Shown in pieces: positions 9,302 through 18,925 of a stretch of DNA of 49,606 bases (its first letter is position 1; the number at the start of each line of letters is the position of its first letter). The translations under genes and the position numbers were made by a program. The stretch spans positions 1 through 49,606 of the forward strand of contig JAFGCX010000038.1 of the NCBI GenBank assembly GCA_016932415.1, in the 5' to 3' direction. This DNA is from Candidatus Krumholzibacteriota bacterium (GTDB lineage: Bacteria; Krumholzibacteriota; Krumholzibacteriia; Krumholzibacteriales; Krumholzibacteriaceae). A model generated the notes under the pieces. That model made no database searches, had not been told where the DNA came from, and worked only from the letters and a program-made list of their open reading frames with translations.

Positions 9302-11392
9302 CTATTTTACGACTTTGAGGGCTTCGGCAGTCGCTTCGAGAAGCGCTTGCGGCCCTACCGGAGTCCCGGTGGCATTGATCATCCAGAGATCAGGAGCCAC
9401 ATTTCCCACCAGGGCCATTCTTTCAAACTCGCTGCCTATATTCCCCGCTTTTTTCATCTGCTTCTTTACCTGAAAAGCTATCATGTGCCCGATGGCGTAG
9501 TCTGGAATATAGAGGAATGAATGGACGATATGCGAGTAGACCCCAAGTATAAAGATATCTTCAACGCCAAAGACCGGGGCGAAATACTCGTTCCATACCT
9601 CTTTCGATATCCTGACTGAAGCCTCTTTCAGTTCGGAAGGAGTCGCTTCGGGGTGGGCGTACATCCACCGCCATATCCGCATATCGACGAGAGAGACTCC
9701 ACCGATCTCGTAAGTGTTCCAGAAATCGCTTATTACGTTTATGGCATCCGACTGGGAATCATGTCCCGGATCGAGTCCGAGCAACATCAGGTCGTTCTCC
9801 TGGAACACATAGGCGAACGCCTCGGTAAAAGCTGTATTGGGGACCCCGGTTAAAAGCGTATGGTCGATATAATTCATGTCGATAGTCTGCTCGACATTAT
9901 GTCCAAGTTCATGAACGGCGATATTGAAGCCCTTGTAATCCATCCCCTTTGCACCCACGCGGGTCCTCAGCCTGGCAGGCTGATAACGCATCTCTCCGCC
10001 TGAAGCATGGCCTGATCCCCTTGCCGCCTCTACCAGTATGTTTTCCGCTATCGCGTCTGCTTTTTCATCGGCAAAGCCGAACAGCCTCAGGAATCGAGGT
10101 ATGTCCTTTTCGAAATCGGCCGGTGTGGGATATTTATTTCTCACTACATCGTCAAGTTCTGACTCGGAGTATCTGCCGGTCGACTTGAATCCATTGTACC
10201 AGATATCGTAAGGGAGAAGATCACGCCCGAGGCGCTTCTTTATCAATTCTCCCACCTTCTCGACCAATGGGGACGAAAGAACATCGACAAGCATCTTTTC
10301 GACATCCTTCTCCCTGATCTCCCTGTCCTCTTCGAATCTTCTGGCGATAAGCGAAGGGGCGGCAGGAGAATATTCGTCGACCATCCTTGACGCGCGAAAA
10401 CAACCAAGAAGGATCTCGTACCTCGTATCAGGTTCCCTGTTACCGGGGACTTTTTCCATTTCCGGCATATCACGGCCCGAATCGTTGACCGCCGCGGGCC
10501 AGACCTCGTTCGTGTAAGGGTTCCAGTCGACGAAGGGATTATTGATCACGACCTGCGGTATCGTCTGATCTACTATCCTCTCCATTACCTTGAATATCAT
10601 CTTCTGTTTTTCCGGTCCATCTTTACTGTTTCCATAATTCGCCTTGAGTTCATCGCGAAGGTTCCAGTGGGAAAGCAGGCGAAGTCCCTGAGGAAAGAGC
10701 CTTTTCCCGTCGTTGTCCAACAGGTGATGCATCCAGATATTATAGTCCGCGATGTACTGGTCTGAAGCCGATCCCGCCCTGGCCAGCTCGAGGTTCACCC
10801 CGGCCGGTACCCGTCTCGAGAAACGCTGCGCAAGGCGTGCCTGCGCCCACTGCTTCCGCGTCCATTTCTTCCCGTCTGTCAAACGTTCCTCAAGCGATCT
10901 GATCGGAAAATTGAGAAGAGCCACGAAAGCCAGTTTGTTACTGAACAGGTCGTCAGTGATATGGGCTCCGACATCATATCCCGCGAAGACCCTGTCCATA
11001 GGAAGGATCGGCCCTGCATCGAGATCAGTCTGGAGCCTCATCGTTATCGACATGTCATGGACAGATCCGTTGATCTTCTCCAGAATCATCTCAAAGCGAT
11101 CGAACATCGAGTCAAGGGTCTCCTCGTCTCCGGCGAAATTCTCTCGCACAAACTCCTCAAAATCAGCTGGGGTCCCATCCTCTTCACGCCAGTAATCGCT
11201 TACCTGTCTGATTCCTGCCGCCAACCGGACTCTCTGTTCGTCACCATACCTGGCGACAAGCTCCTTTTCGAGCTTTTCAGCCGATTCCATCAACCATGCC
11301 CCCTTCCCGGCATCTACTCCAGTCGAGACTGCCGCTGACAATATGAGGATCAGCGCGATACCAGCGAACGCATAATAAGCTGTCTTTTTCAC
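9302..11392 (-). CDS. Secreted zinc metallopeptidase (HExxH)
   Basis: Protein of 696 residues with an N-terminal signal peptide (YAFAGIALILILSAAVS). The zinc site is HELGHNVEQ near residue 500, with a likely third ligand Glu in NTAFTEAFAYVFQE about 30 residues later, a gluzincin arrangement. The mostly helical body and the distance between ligands resemble M3/M2-like peptidases, but I cannot assign a family with certainty. Translation begins at GTG with AGGAGG just upstream. tdh follows after 41 bases, so peptide hydrolysis and amino-acid catabolism may share a transcript. A promoter is visible at 11438-11466. Confidence 0.8.
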   Translation of the reverse strand: MKKTAYYAFAGIALILILSAAVSTGVDAGKGAWLMESAEKLEKELVARYGDEQRVRLAAGIRQVSDYWREEDGTPADFEEFVRENFAGDEETLDSMFDRFEMILEKINGSVHDMSITMRLQTDLDAGPILPMDRVFAGYDVGAHITDDLFSNKLAFVALLNFPIRSLEERLTDGKKWTRKQWAQARLAQRFSRRVPAGVNLELARAGSASDQYIADYNIWMHHLLDNDGKRLFPQGLRLLSHWNLRDELKANYGNSKDGPEKQKMIFKVMERIVDQTIPQVVINNPFVDWNPYTNEVWPAAVNDSGRDMPEMEKVPGNREPDTRYEILLGCFRASRMVDEYSPAAPSLIARRFEEDREIREKDVEKMLVDVLSSPLVEKVGELIKKRLGRDLLPYDIWYNGFKSTGRYSESELDDVVRNKYPTPADFEKDIPRFLRLFGFADEKADAIAENILVEAARGSGHASGGEMRYQPARLRTRVGAKGMDYKGFNIAVHELGHNVEQTIDMNYIDHTLLTGVPNTAFTEAFAYVFQENDLMLLGLDPGHDSQSDAINVISDFWNTYEIGGVSLVDMRIWRWMYAHPEATPSELKEASVRISKEVWNEYFAPVFGVEDIFILGVYSHIVHSFLYIPDYAIGHMIAFQVKKQMKKAGNIGSEFERMALVGNVAPDLWMINATGTPVGPQALLEATAEALKVVK

Positions 11393-11437
11393 AATAACCT
11401 CCTGAGATCAGAACCAAGGGACGATATCGGAAAACGG

Positions 11438-11466
11438 ATAGTAACACCTTAAGCTATGAATCTCAA
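11438..11466 (-). promoter_or_regulatory. Predicted promoter of the peptidase-tdh-kbl-hppA transcript
   Basis: On the minus strand a -35 box TTGAGA (11466-11461), 17-base spacer and -10 box TACTAT (11443-11438) with an upstream TG extension are present. The peptidase GTG lies 46 bases downstream. The -10 is imperfect (4 of 6), compensated by the extended TG. Confidence 0.5.
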
Positions 11467-11544
11467 GCATAGAAATCCAAATAAATGCGTGTTCTTTCCG
11501 GCATGACTGGACCATTTATAAGGGGGGCGCGGAACGATAAAAAA

Positions 11545-11622
11545 TGGCGCCCCCAACGGGATTTGAACCCGTGTCGTCGCCGTGAAAGGGCGATGTCCTA
11601 GACCTGGCTAGACGATGGGGAC
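11545..11622 (-). tRNA. tRNA-Glu (anticodon TTC)
   Basis: The minus strand gives a full cloverleaf. The acceptor GTCCCCA pairs with TGGGGGC (one G-U pair), the D-arm contains GTCTAGCCAGGTCTAGGAC, the anticodon arm GCCCTTTCACGGC carries TTC, and the T-loop contains GGTTCAAATCCC. The discriminator is G and the CCA end is encoded (11545-11547). There is no intron. A run of Ts follows directly after the CCA. Confidence 0.97.
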
Positions 11623-11739
11623 GCAGATATTTTTAACTGCTGGAATCTATCAATGCGAGTGGGCAAAGTCAACTGTAAAATCGGAAAAGAGTTAGTTTTT
11701 CATGGTTTGAAGCTGTTCCGCGGCCTTTACCTGGACCGG

Positions 11740-14517
11740 CTAATCATTTTCATCTTCATCGAAAAAAGAAAGCTGGCTTTCCTTCCTCTCTTTTTTTGTT
11801 CTGTTATGTGCCGGTCTCTGTTTGAAGAACTCTCCCGCCCTGGCGTGTTTTTCGTAGAACTCGAGAGATTCTTCTTTCATCGCCGTATGGTTTTTCATCA
11901 GAAAATCAAAAAGACCGGCATCTATCAGACCGTTGACCGAACTCATCGGAAGCCTCTGTGACATCCTGACCAGGAAATCACCAAATGTCGGGTACTCCCC
12001 CTTTTCTTCACGATCGGCAAGTATCGATTCAAGCTCGGAAGGATCGAGAGTATTGGAATAATTAAGGGGTGCCCTTATCCCGCTTCCCGATCTTGTGAAC
12101 TCCATCGAGCTTGAATTGATATCAGGCGAAAAAACTATTTTCTGGATGCTTTCGAGGTAATCAAAATACTTTTTCTGTTTTTCATGCACTCCGGAAGTGC
12201 TGTTGAGCAGGGCCGTGAAATATTCGTCCAGATGATTTGCCTTGAGGAAAGCGGTCCTGTATGTGATGTAAGCCTGCGAGCAGCTGAACGCTCTGTTGTA
12301 GGTGAATCTGATGTTGCGAAGAAGATGATCGAATACCCTCTGCGCGTCGTTTTCCTCGATCCCGCTCTCAATGGCTCCTCTTATAAACCTGAGCCTGGCA
12401 CTTAACAGGACTCCGGCTTCGCGCTTTCTCAGGGCGTTTTCCACGAAAACGGCTTCATTCCCGGTCAGTCCCGCCGACATCCTCATTATCTCTCTTACCT
12501 GCTCCCTGTAGAGAAGGACTCCCCTGGTGTCTTTTAATATCTCACTGAACATCCGATGGGGCAACAGGATCTGCTCCCCGTTATCGGAATTCTCGAGATA
12601 TTTCTGCCAGAGCCTGCCCTCGAGGGGACCGGGCCTGTATAAAGAGATGACATTTACCAGTTCGTTGAAGTCGGCAGGCCTTATCTTTTTCAACAGATCC
12701 CTTATCCCCGGACTTTCAAGAAGATAGACTCCTGTCGTATCCCCCTCCGATATCAACTCAAAAGTCCTTTCATCATCAAGCGATCCTTCCCTCCATAGCT
12801 TTTCGATTTCCCTTTTCCCTTCTTCAATCGCCGACCGGGCGTTTTTCCCGTTCATTGCCCGTACGCACATCTCTATCGCGGTGAGAAAATGCAGCTTCTG
12901 TACTATCATTACCCAGCCGCCTACCTGTTCTATCTCGCCACTGTCGAGCAGGGCGAATCTGTCTCCCGAAGGCCCTGTCATGAATGAGACCAATCTGTCG
13001 GCTTCTCTCGGGAATACGACTATTTTCGAGCTGTTCAGATTGAAATTATGCACTCTGCCCTGAAGGGCGAATGAAGCGTGGATGATCTTTCTTATAACGC
13101 TGTTCCCATTATACAGCGTCTTGATCCTGTCGGAATTATCCAATAGCCAGTGTAGTGAATCGTTCCGTTTTTCAATCGAGAGAAGGTTTATCAGTTCGTC
13201 TTTCAGATCAGCGTCAAGCCCCTCGAGCGTGGAAAGCCTGCCGGCAATCGACATCAACGAAGTCTCCTCCCTTACTACCTGGTATGTTATCGCGTGCCCG
13301 GGCAGAAAACTTCTTAATATAAGAAGGAATCTCTCCCTTGTTCCATAAGGTTTGTAGAGTTCTACCTGCGGGGGTATTCCTGGTCTTGCCGAATTGAATG
13401 ATTCGAATACCAGACCGTGTTCTGATGGATCGAGAGGCACGATACCAAGAATATTGGCGACGCAACTTTCCAGCACCTCGCTCCCCATCAGTTCGAGGCT
13501 TATGCCGCTTTTCCTGCAACTGTCCATAAGGCTGCTCAAAAAAAGGAGAAAGCCTGCCATACCTTCCCTTGACGCGCAATCGAGTTCCTGCCTGAGCGCG
13601 ATTCTGCATCCCGCCTTCTTTTTTTCATTTTCATTATGGAATTTCAGAAGGAATCTTCTTTCACATTTTTCCGCGATCGACTGATCGGCATCAAGACCCC
13701 CGGAAAAATCTATCCTTGCCGAAGAATCAAGATCAACATCGCACCTTTCAGCGATCTTCCCAGATTCATCGATGGCCTTCTCGACAACGTAAAAATATGG
13801 TTCTAGATCCTGCCTTTTCTTAAGGTAGTATTCCGATATCCCTTCATCGGAGTCTTTCGGATCATCCTCTCCATTCATTTTTCCCAGAAGGGAATAATAT
13901 TGCTGTTGATCCCTGTCCAGATACCTGTCGTTGTTCGTCACCACCATTGGCAGATTCATTCTTTTGGACAGAAGCATCATCTTGTCGAGGACGAACAGTT
14001 CCTTTTCCATGTTGTGATTCATGATCTCGAGGTAGATATTATTTCCCCCGTAGATCTTGACCAGTTTTTCGACTGCAGCTTTCTCCCTTCCCAGATTTCC
14101 ATGAAGGACAGACTGGTTGGCTTCGCCAAGCATGCACCCGGTCAGGGCAATAAGCCCTTCCCTGTGGAGGACAAGTTCCTCCTGTGTCACGTACCTGCCA
14201 TCCTTTTTCTCATAATGCTTGCTTACCAGGGATGTCAGGTTGGAATATCCCACATTATCACGGGCAAGGAGAGTAAGATGGAAGAGCCCGTCCGACCCGG
14301 TAAGTGATGTATGCTGGATCTCCGCCCCCAGAACCGGTTTTATGCCTGAAGCGAGGGCGAGATGATAGAATTCATGGTGCCCGTACGTCGTCCATCTGTC
14401 TGTCAGCGCGACTGCCGGCATCTTGAAAAAAGCGGCGCGGGACACTATCTCTTCACACGTCATCATCCCACGGTAGGGTGTATTTACGCTGTGAAGATGA
14501 AGAGGTACATATACCAA
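11740..14517 (-). CDS. DnaE-like protein, predicted polymerase-inactive paralogue of DNA polymerase III alpha
   Basis: The 925-residue product follows the DnaE plan: N-terminal PHP domain (PLHLHS at 5-10, AVALTDRW, GIKPVLGAEI, LIALTGCMLGEANQ), palm/thumb region (ILGIVPLDPSEHGLVFESF, ISLYRPGPLEG, GVLLYREQVREIM), fingers (FSCSQAYITYRTAFLKANHLDEYF) and tail. Active DnaE has PDFDIDF and KFDFLGL carrying the three catalytic Asp residues. Here these read PPQVELY (382-388) and KLHFLTA (541-547), so all three are gone; the GRGSAAGS loop is also replaced by GSEVLESC. The PHP TDH is TDR, so the exonuclease site is degraded too. The OB-fold and tau-binding tail are absent. It ends with QLSFF (915-919), a good sliding-clamp-binding motif. 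Translation starts at TTG behind GGAG. Reading frame is intact, so a structural or regulatory role is likelier than decay. Confidence 0.85.
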   Translation of the reverse strand: MVYVPLHLHSVNTPYRGMMTCEEIVSRAAFFKMPAVALTDRWTTYGHHEFYHLALASGIKPVLGAEIQHTSLTGSDGLFHLTLLARDNVGYSNLTSLVSKHYEKKDGRYVTQEELVLHREGLIALTGCMLGEANQSVLHGNLGREKAAVEKLVKIYGGNNIYLEIMNHNMEKELFVLDKMMLLSKRMNLPMVVTNNDRYLDRDQQQYYSLLGKMNGEDDPKDSDEGISEYYLKKRQDLEPYFYVVEKAIDESGKIAERCDVDLDSSARIDFSGGLDADQSIAEKCERRFLLKFHNENEKKKAGCRIALRQELDCASREGMAGFLLFLSSLMDSCRKSGISLELMGSEVLESCVANILGIVPLDPSEHGLVFESFNSARPGIPPQVELYKPYGTRERFLLILRSFLPGHAITYQVVREETSLMSIAGRLSTLEGLDADLKDELINLLSIEKRNDSLHWLLDNSDRIKTLYNGNSVIRKIIHASFALQGRVHNFNLNSSKIVVFPREADRLVSFMTGPSGDRFALLDSGEIEQVGGWVMIVQKLHFLTAIEMCVRAMNGKNARSAIEEGKREIEKLWREGSLDDERTFELISEGDTTGVYLLESPGIRDLLKKIRPADFNELVNVISLYRPGPLEGRLWQKYLENSDNGEQILLPHRMFSEILKDTRGVLLYREQVREIMRMSAGLTGNEAVFVENALRKREAGVLLSARLRFIRGAIESGIEENDAQRVFDHLLRNIRFTYNRAFSCSQAYITYRTAFLKANHLDEYFTALLNSTSGVHEKQKKYFDYLESIQKIVFSPDINSSSMEFTRSGSGIRAPLNYSNTLDPSELESILADREEKGEYPTFGDFLVRMSQRLPMSSVNGLIDAGLFDFLMKNHTAMKEESLEFYEKHARAGEFFKQRPAHNRTKKERKESQLSFFDEDEND

Positions 14518-14696
14518 ATTGATTCTCCCTCGCCGGACCGCGGATCGTGGTTCCCTTTTTTTGATTGTGGGACAGTTTCACCCCCCATTCAATAAAAAAA
14601 TCTGTGACCAGTAAATTGTTGAAATATCGATTCCGTTATGAGAATATCACCCTACAGGATCAGCGGCATCGGAATTTTAACAGGGGCAGAATAATA

Positions 14697-15998
14697 ATGG
14701 TAGAATTCGACAGGAGTACCGCCGAAAAGCTTGAAAAGGAGAACTTTCGCCTTAAAGCTGCAGTCGAGGAACTTTCGATACTTAATGAGATCTCCACGGC
14801 TATTAATTCTACCATGTCTCTCGACCAGATAATACGCCTTGTCGTGCAGAAATGCGTCAAGCATCTCGTCTCGGAACAGGGCACCGTTACGCTTCTGAGC
14901 AAAAACACCGAGGAAAACGCTTTTCACACGATAGAAAGACAGGCTGACCGGACTCACGATTTTTTGCCGTTTCATCTCGACACGCAGATCACCGGCTGGA
15001 TGATCGTAAATCAGAAACCGATCCTTTCCAACGATCTTGATAACGATGACCGTTTCAAGATTCTTGACAATGAAAAGAATCCCATAAAGACGCTCCTGAG
15101 CGTACCTCTCCTTTCGAAAGGAAGGATAATAGGATCTCTTAACGTCTTCAACAAGAGACATGATCTTGGTTTCACCGAGGAAGATAAACGCCTGCTCAGT
15201 ATCATCGCGTCGCAGTCGGCCCAGGTGATCGAAAACGCCAGGCTCTACGAGGAAGAGAAGATGCTCGAAAGCATCCGGGAGGAGATGAAGACTGCGTTCA
15301 AGATCCAGACGGGGCTCCTTCCCAAGGAACCTCCCTCGGTACCGGGGTATGATCTCTCAGGCAGGAGCATTCCCGCGAAAGAAGTCGGCGGCGACTATTT
15401 TGATTTCATCAGCCTGTGCGATGGAAGGATAGTCGCCTGCCTTGGCGACGTCTCTGGAAAAGGCATGCCGGCCGCGCTGTTGATGTCGAATCTTCAGGCC
15501 ACCTTCCGAGGCCAGGATCTTGCCAACCAGAGCCCATGCGAAATAATGTCCCGCTCTAACGACCTGTTGTTCCGGAGTACCGATCCGGAAAAGTTTGCCA
15601 CATTCTTTTTCGGTATCCTTGACCCGGCGAACCACAAGTTACATTACTGCAACGCCGGGCATAACCATCCATTCCTCGTCAACAGGGACAACCGGACGAG
15701 AAGGCTTGAGTTGAGCGGGCTTCTTCTCGGGGCACTTGAAGGTTCGAAATATTCCAACGCTACGGTTGATATCGATCCTGGAGACATTCTCCTCGTCTTT
15801 TCTGACGGGATCTCTGAGGCGAGGAATCCATCCGAGAATGAGTTCGGAGAAGAGATTCTCCCTGACCTGATCCTGAAGCATCATGAAAGATCAGCCACCG
15901 AAATAATCGACCGGATCATGAAGGCCGTATACGAATTCGCGGACGGATCCTCACAGATGGATGATATGACGATCGTAGCGATCAAAAGGACCGGATAA
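14697..15998 (+). CDS. GAF-domain PP2C/SpoIIE-type serine phosphatase (RsbU-like)
   Basis: Soluble 434-residue regulator. Residues ~5-30 are a short coiled coil (KLEKENFRLKAAVEELSIL), ~35-190 a GAF sensor domain and ~225-430 a SpoIIE-type PP2C domain. The phosphatase metal-binding acids are seen in VGGDYFDF, LGDVSGKGMPAAL, YCNAGHNHPF, LVFSDGISEARN and QMDDMTIVAIK. Such proteins dephosphorylate anti-sigma-factor antagonists in partner-switching cascades. No STAS or anti-sigma kinase gene is adjacent. The ATG at 14697 was chosen over an upstream in-frame extension because the conserved coiled coil begins there. It is divergent from the DnaE-like gene. Confidence 0.9.
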   Translation: MVEFDRSTAEKLEKENFRLKAAVEELSILNEISTAINSTMSLDQIIRLVVQKCVKHLVSEQGTVTLLSKNTEENAFHTIERQADRTHDFLPFHLDTQITGWMIVNQKPILSNDLDNDDRFKILDNEKNPIKTLLSVPLLSKGRIIGSLNVFNKRHDLGFTEEDKRLLSIIASQSAQVIENARLYEEEKMLESIREEMKTAFKIQTGLLPKEPPSVPGYDLSGRSIPAKEVGGDYFDFISLCDGRIVACLGDVSGKGMPAALLMSNLQATFRGQDLANQSPCEIMSRSNDLLFRSTDPEKFATFFFGILDPANHKLHYCNAGHNHPFLVNRDNRTRRLELSGLLLGALEGSKYSNATVDIDPGDILLVFSDGISEARNPSENEFGEEILPDLILKHHERSATEIIDRIMKAVYEFADGSSQMDDMTIVAIKRTG

Positions 15999-16022
15999 GA
16001 TATTTTAAACCTCTTCACTCAG

Positions 16023-18692
16023 TCAGGGCAGAAGAAGTGAATTGAAGAGGAGCTTGAACGTCCCCGGTGTCGAAGCCCTGAACTGGGGGTTGAATGAGAA
16101 CAGCACCAGCTCTCCCTTTCCTTTTTTTAGCCATACCATCGCCGACCTGTTCCCCGCTTCAGATATGTTTTCAGCGTAACCGCTGAGCAGTATATCCTTT
16201 TCCGGAAATTTCGCTATGACCCGGCGGTCCATGTCGAATCTGGGAATTGAAGTCGCGAATACCGGTTTTCCCCTGAAAAAGACACCCGCTTCATCTCCCA
16301 TGCCCAGGGTCAGTGGATGGTCTTTCTTCAACAGCACCCTCACAAGAGAACCGGGACAGTACAATCCCGATTTTTCCATCTCCTGCGAAAGGTCTCTGAA
16401 CGGCAGGGTGAATTCTTCCTTATCCTCTTTCTCTCCGATTGAAAGGGACCCGTCAAATAACGCCGTAGACCTTCCCCAGGCGATTGCCTTTCCCCCTTCA
16501 TCGATGAATCCAAGGATCTTTTCGAAACCTTTTTCGCCGAGCCCCTTGAGGTATTCCGGCGGATAGGAACCGGAAAAATACCCTCCTCGCGATTCATATT
16601 TACCTTTCATCAGGATCGATTTCTCGTTATCTGGAAATATTATCAGATCGTATTTTCCAAGATCGATCCCTTCGACCCGGTCCGTCTTTACCGGATCGAA
16701 AGGAATGCCGTACGAATCGAAAAGATATCTCGTCCATCCGGCATCCATATCGTGGAAATTCGTTTCAACAAGAGCTATCCTTGGCATATCAAGCGATAAA
16801 TCATCCCTGCAGAGCCTGCCGGCCAGGTCATCGTCGATATAGAGAGGTTCGACCAAGAGACCCTTTCGTATTCTGCGGTATTTATCGAAATTCTTTCCAT
16901 CGATCGGGATCACGAAACTTCCTTTCGATACCGCTGTCCCGTTCAGTTCAACAGTTTCATCGAGCCGGAAGACTTTCAACCCCGATGAAAGCGCTCTGAA
17001 AACGATCTTGTAACTCTCGTTATTTTCCGCGAAGAAGACTGCCGCCGCATTATTCCTTTCCGGTCCTCCCGTGAGGAATGAAAAACCCCAATCCACAAGT
17101 TCAAGGGAAGATTCGAGTCCATCCGATCTCGCATCGATCTCCTCGCAGACCAGTCCCGAGTGAAGAGGGATCGACCAGCTGGTTATATCGTAAGGCTTGA
17201 TGATCTCTCCTCCCGGCGTGTAATGGCGTACCGGGTATTCCTGGCTTTCCATCACTTCCTTTATAAAAGCCCTAACAGGCTGAGCGAGAGGTATGACAAT
17301 ATCCCCTTTCGCGACCGAACATCCCTGTCCAAGGGGAAGATCCGCTCCCGCCCTGTAGACTTTTATTCCATGTTCCTTTAGCAGATAGACTACGCGCGCC
17401 AGTTCTCCAAGGTCATGCTGCCTCTCCCTCGACGCCGGAAGGATATAGTAATACGGAGGGGTAGTGGATCCTTTCTCCACCTCCCTGCGGCACAATTCGT
17501 TCCGGAACCTAAGGATCGCCTCTCTGTGCAGTGATGATGTCCTCAGCATCGAATATGTCGAGCTTTTTTCGTATTCTACAATGTCTGAAAGCCTCCACCA
17601 GCCCCCTTCCCACAAGAGAGGCATGTTGATACTTTTCTTATATTCAGATAGTCCTTTTCCATGGACCGAGAGTTCGTTCGGTTCGATATATATCGGTGTG
17701 GCGTGCAGAACACTCGCAGCTTCAGTGAGAAGGCTTATTACATTTTTCCATATCGATGTCTCGGTCGAACCTGGCCAGTAGTCATCAAAAAGGTAATGCT
17801 GCGCTACTCCGGAGAGTCCCTCCTGCGTCATATCCTTTATCATGTTCGATCCGAATATTCCCATCCAGTTCCATAGTCCGGCATCTACGTTTTCGGCGAT
17901 AGGATCGTGGTTTGGCGGGACGAAATATCTGACTCCGGAAGACCCCATCTGGTGTTTTTCTATCATCACATGGGGATACCAGTCGTTGCTCAGCACGTTC
18001 GAGATCGCTTTCGTGTCTGACTGGGTCAGCGTCACGAAATCGCGATTGTTGTCGTGCCCGACGTATTTGTGATAGACGCCTGGCATCCTGCTGCCCTCGT
18101 ACTTGGTGCCCCTGTATTTCTGGTAATGTTCCACTATCATATCCATGCCATCGGGGTTATGACACGGATTCATCATAAAGACGACATCGTCCAGCCATTT
18201 TAGCCTCTCGGGATCTTCCGTCGTCAAAAGTTCGTATGCGATTTTCGGGGCTGCCTGCGATGGCCCTACTTCGTTCGAATGCATAGAGAGGGTGGCCATG
18301 AAAAAGACCTTCCCATCTTTCACGATCGATTCGAGTTCCTTCTCATCTAACGCGGGATCGTTTGCCAGCTTTCGGTTTATTTCCCTCAGTTGCCGGAGAT
18401 TCTCGATGTTTGACGGCGACGATATGAAAGCGATATAGATAAACTTGCCCATAGGCGATTTTCCTATCTCGACAAGTTTAAGGGAAGGAGATTCCCCGTC
18501 CAGCACCTTCAGGTAATCTATCAGCTGTTCATAATTGAAAAGCATGCCGTCAGCGCCGGGCTCGAAACCGAAATATTTTTCCGGAGTGATCATCTCCGCT
18601 CCCGCATTTCTCGCCGGGCAATGCAATAAGGTAAAAACCGTTACGGTTATGAAAAGACTTCTTACAAGATATTTAAGGCCTCTCCTGTCCAT
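16023..18692 (-). CDS. Secreted M14-family zinc carboxypeptidase-like protein
   Basis: The 889-residue protein has a signal peptide (LFITVTVFTLLHC, residues ~13-30). The M14 domain spans ~35-400: zinc ligands His138 and Glu141 in MHSNEVG, the NPDG motif in HNPDGMDM, the substrate Arg in NNRDFVTL, a third ligand probably in MIEKHQMG, and the general-base Glu probably in LLTEAAS. The remaining ~450 residues include a class I glutamine-amidotransferase-like fold (LIIFPDNEK, GGKAIAWGRSTALF), a known companion of large secreted M14 proteins. It should trim peptides outside the cytoplasm. AGGAGAAGAG precedes the ATG. It converges on the GAF-PP2C gene. Confidence 0.88.
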   Translation of the reverse strand: MDRRGLKYLVRSLFITVTVFTLLHCPARNAGAEMITPEKYFGFEPGADGMLFNYEQLIDYLKVLDGESPSLKLVEIGKSPMGKFIYIAFISSPSNIENLRQLREINRKLANDPALDEKELESIVKDGKVFFMATLSMHSNEVGPSQAAPKIAYELLTTEDPERLKWLDDVVFMMNPCHNPDGMDMIVEHYQKYRGTKYEGSRMPGVYHKYVGHDNNRDFVTLTQSDTKAISNVLSNDWYPHVMIEKHQMGSSGVRYFVPPNHDPIAENVDAGLWNWMGIFGSNMIKDMTQEGLSGVAQHYLFDDYWPGSTETSIWKNVISLLTEAASVLHATPIYIEPNELSVHGKGLSEYKKSINMPLLWEGGWWRLSDIVEYEKSSTYSMLRTSSLHREAILRFRNELCRREVEKGSTTPPYYYILPASRERQHDLGELARVVYLLKEHGIKVYRAGADLPLGQGCSVAKGDIVIPLAQPVRAFIKEVMESQEYPVRHYTPGGEIIKPYDITSWSIPLHSGLVCEEIDARSDGLESSLELVDWGFSFLTGGPERNNAAAVFFAENNESYKIVFRALSSGLKVFRLDETVELNGTAVSKGSFVIPIDGKNFDKYRRIRKGLLVEPLYIDDDLAGRLCRDDLSLDMPRIALVETNFHDMDAGWTRYLFDSYGIPFDPVKTDRVEGIDLGKYDLIIFPDNEKSILMKGKYESRGGYFSGSYPPEYLKGLGEKGFEKILGFIDEGGKAIAWGRSTALFDGSLSIGEKEDKEEFTLPFRDLSQEMEKSGLYCPGSLVRVLLKKDHPLTLGMGDEAGVFFRGKPVFATSIPRFDMDRRVIAKFPEKDILLSGYAENISEAGNRSAMVWLKKGKGELVLFSFNPQFRASTPGTFKLLFNSLLLP

Positions 18693-18835
18693 CTCTTCTC
18701 CTGTCGTCCTTGTTATTCCTGGTTATAGACGCCATATTCAGGCATCACGCCCGTGGCACTTACGCCGTTGATACTAACACAGCGGTACATTTTGGAAAAG
18801 GAATCTTCTCTTTTCATCGCCGGACAAGTTTCTTT

Positions 18836-18864
18836 TTGACCTCGGACTAAATTGTTAATAGAAT
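18836..18864 (+). promoter_or_regulatory. Predicted promoter of the acetoacetyl-CoA synthetase gene
   Basis: TTGACC (18836-18841), a 17-base spacer and TAGAAT (18859-18864) match sigma-70 consensus at five of six positions each. The in-frame ATG at 18863 would lie inside the -10 box, which supports the downstream start at 18926. Confidence 0.65.
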
Positions 18865-18925
18865 GGTTCCGGCTTTGAGACCAGGCAACGAATTACAAGT
18901 GATAACCCGGAAGGAAATATCAGGC

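Noticed and set aside
18863-18925. Upstream in-frame ATG for acetoacetyl-CoA synthetase
   Set aside because: It lies within the predicted -10 box and adds residues not typical of the family.
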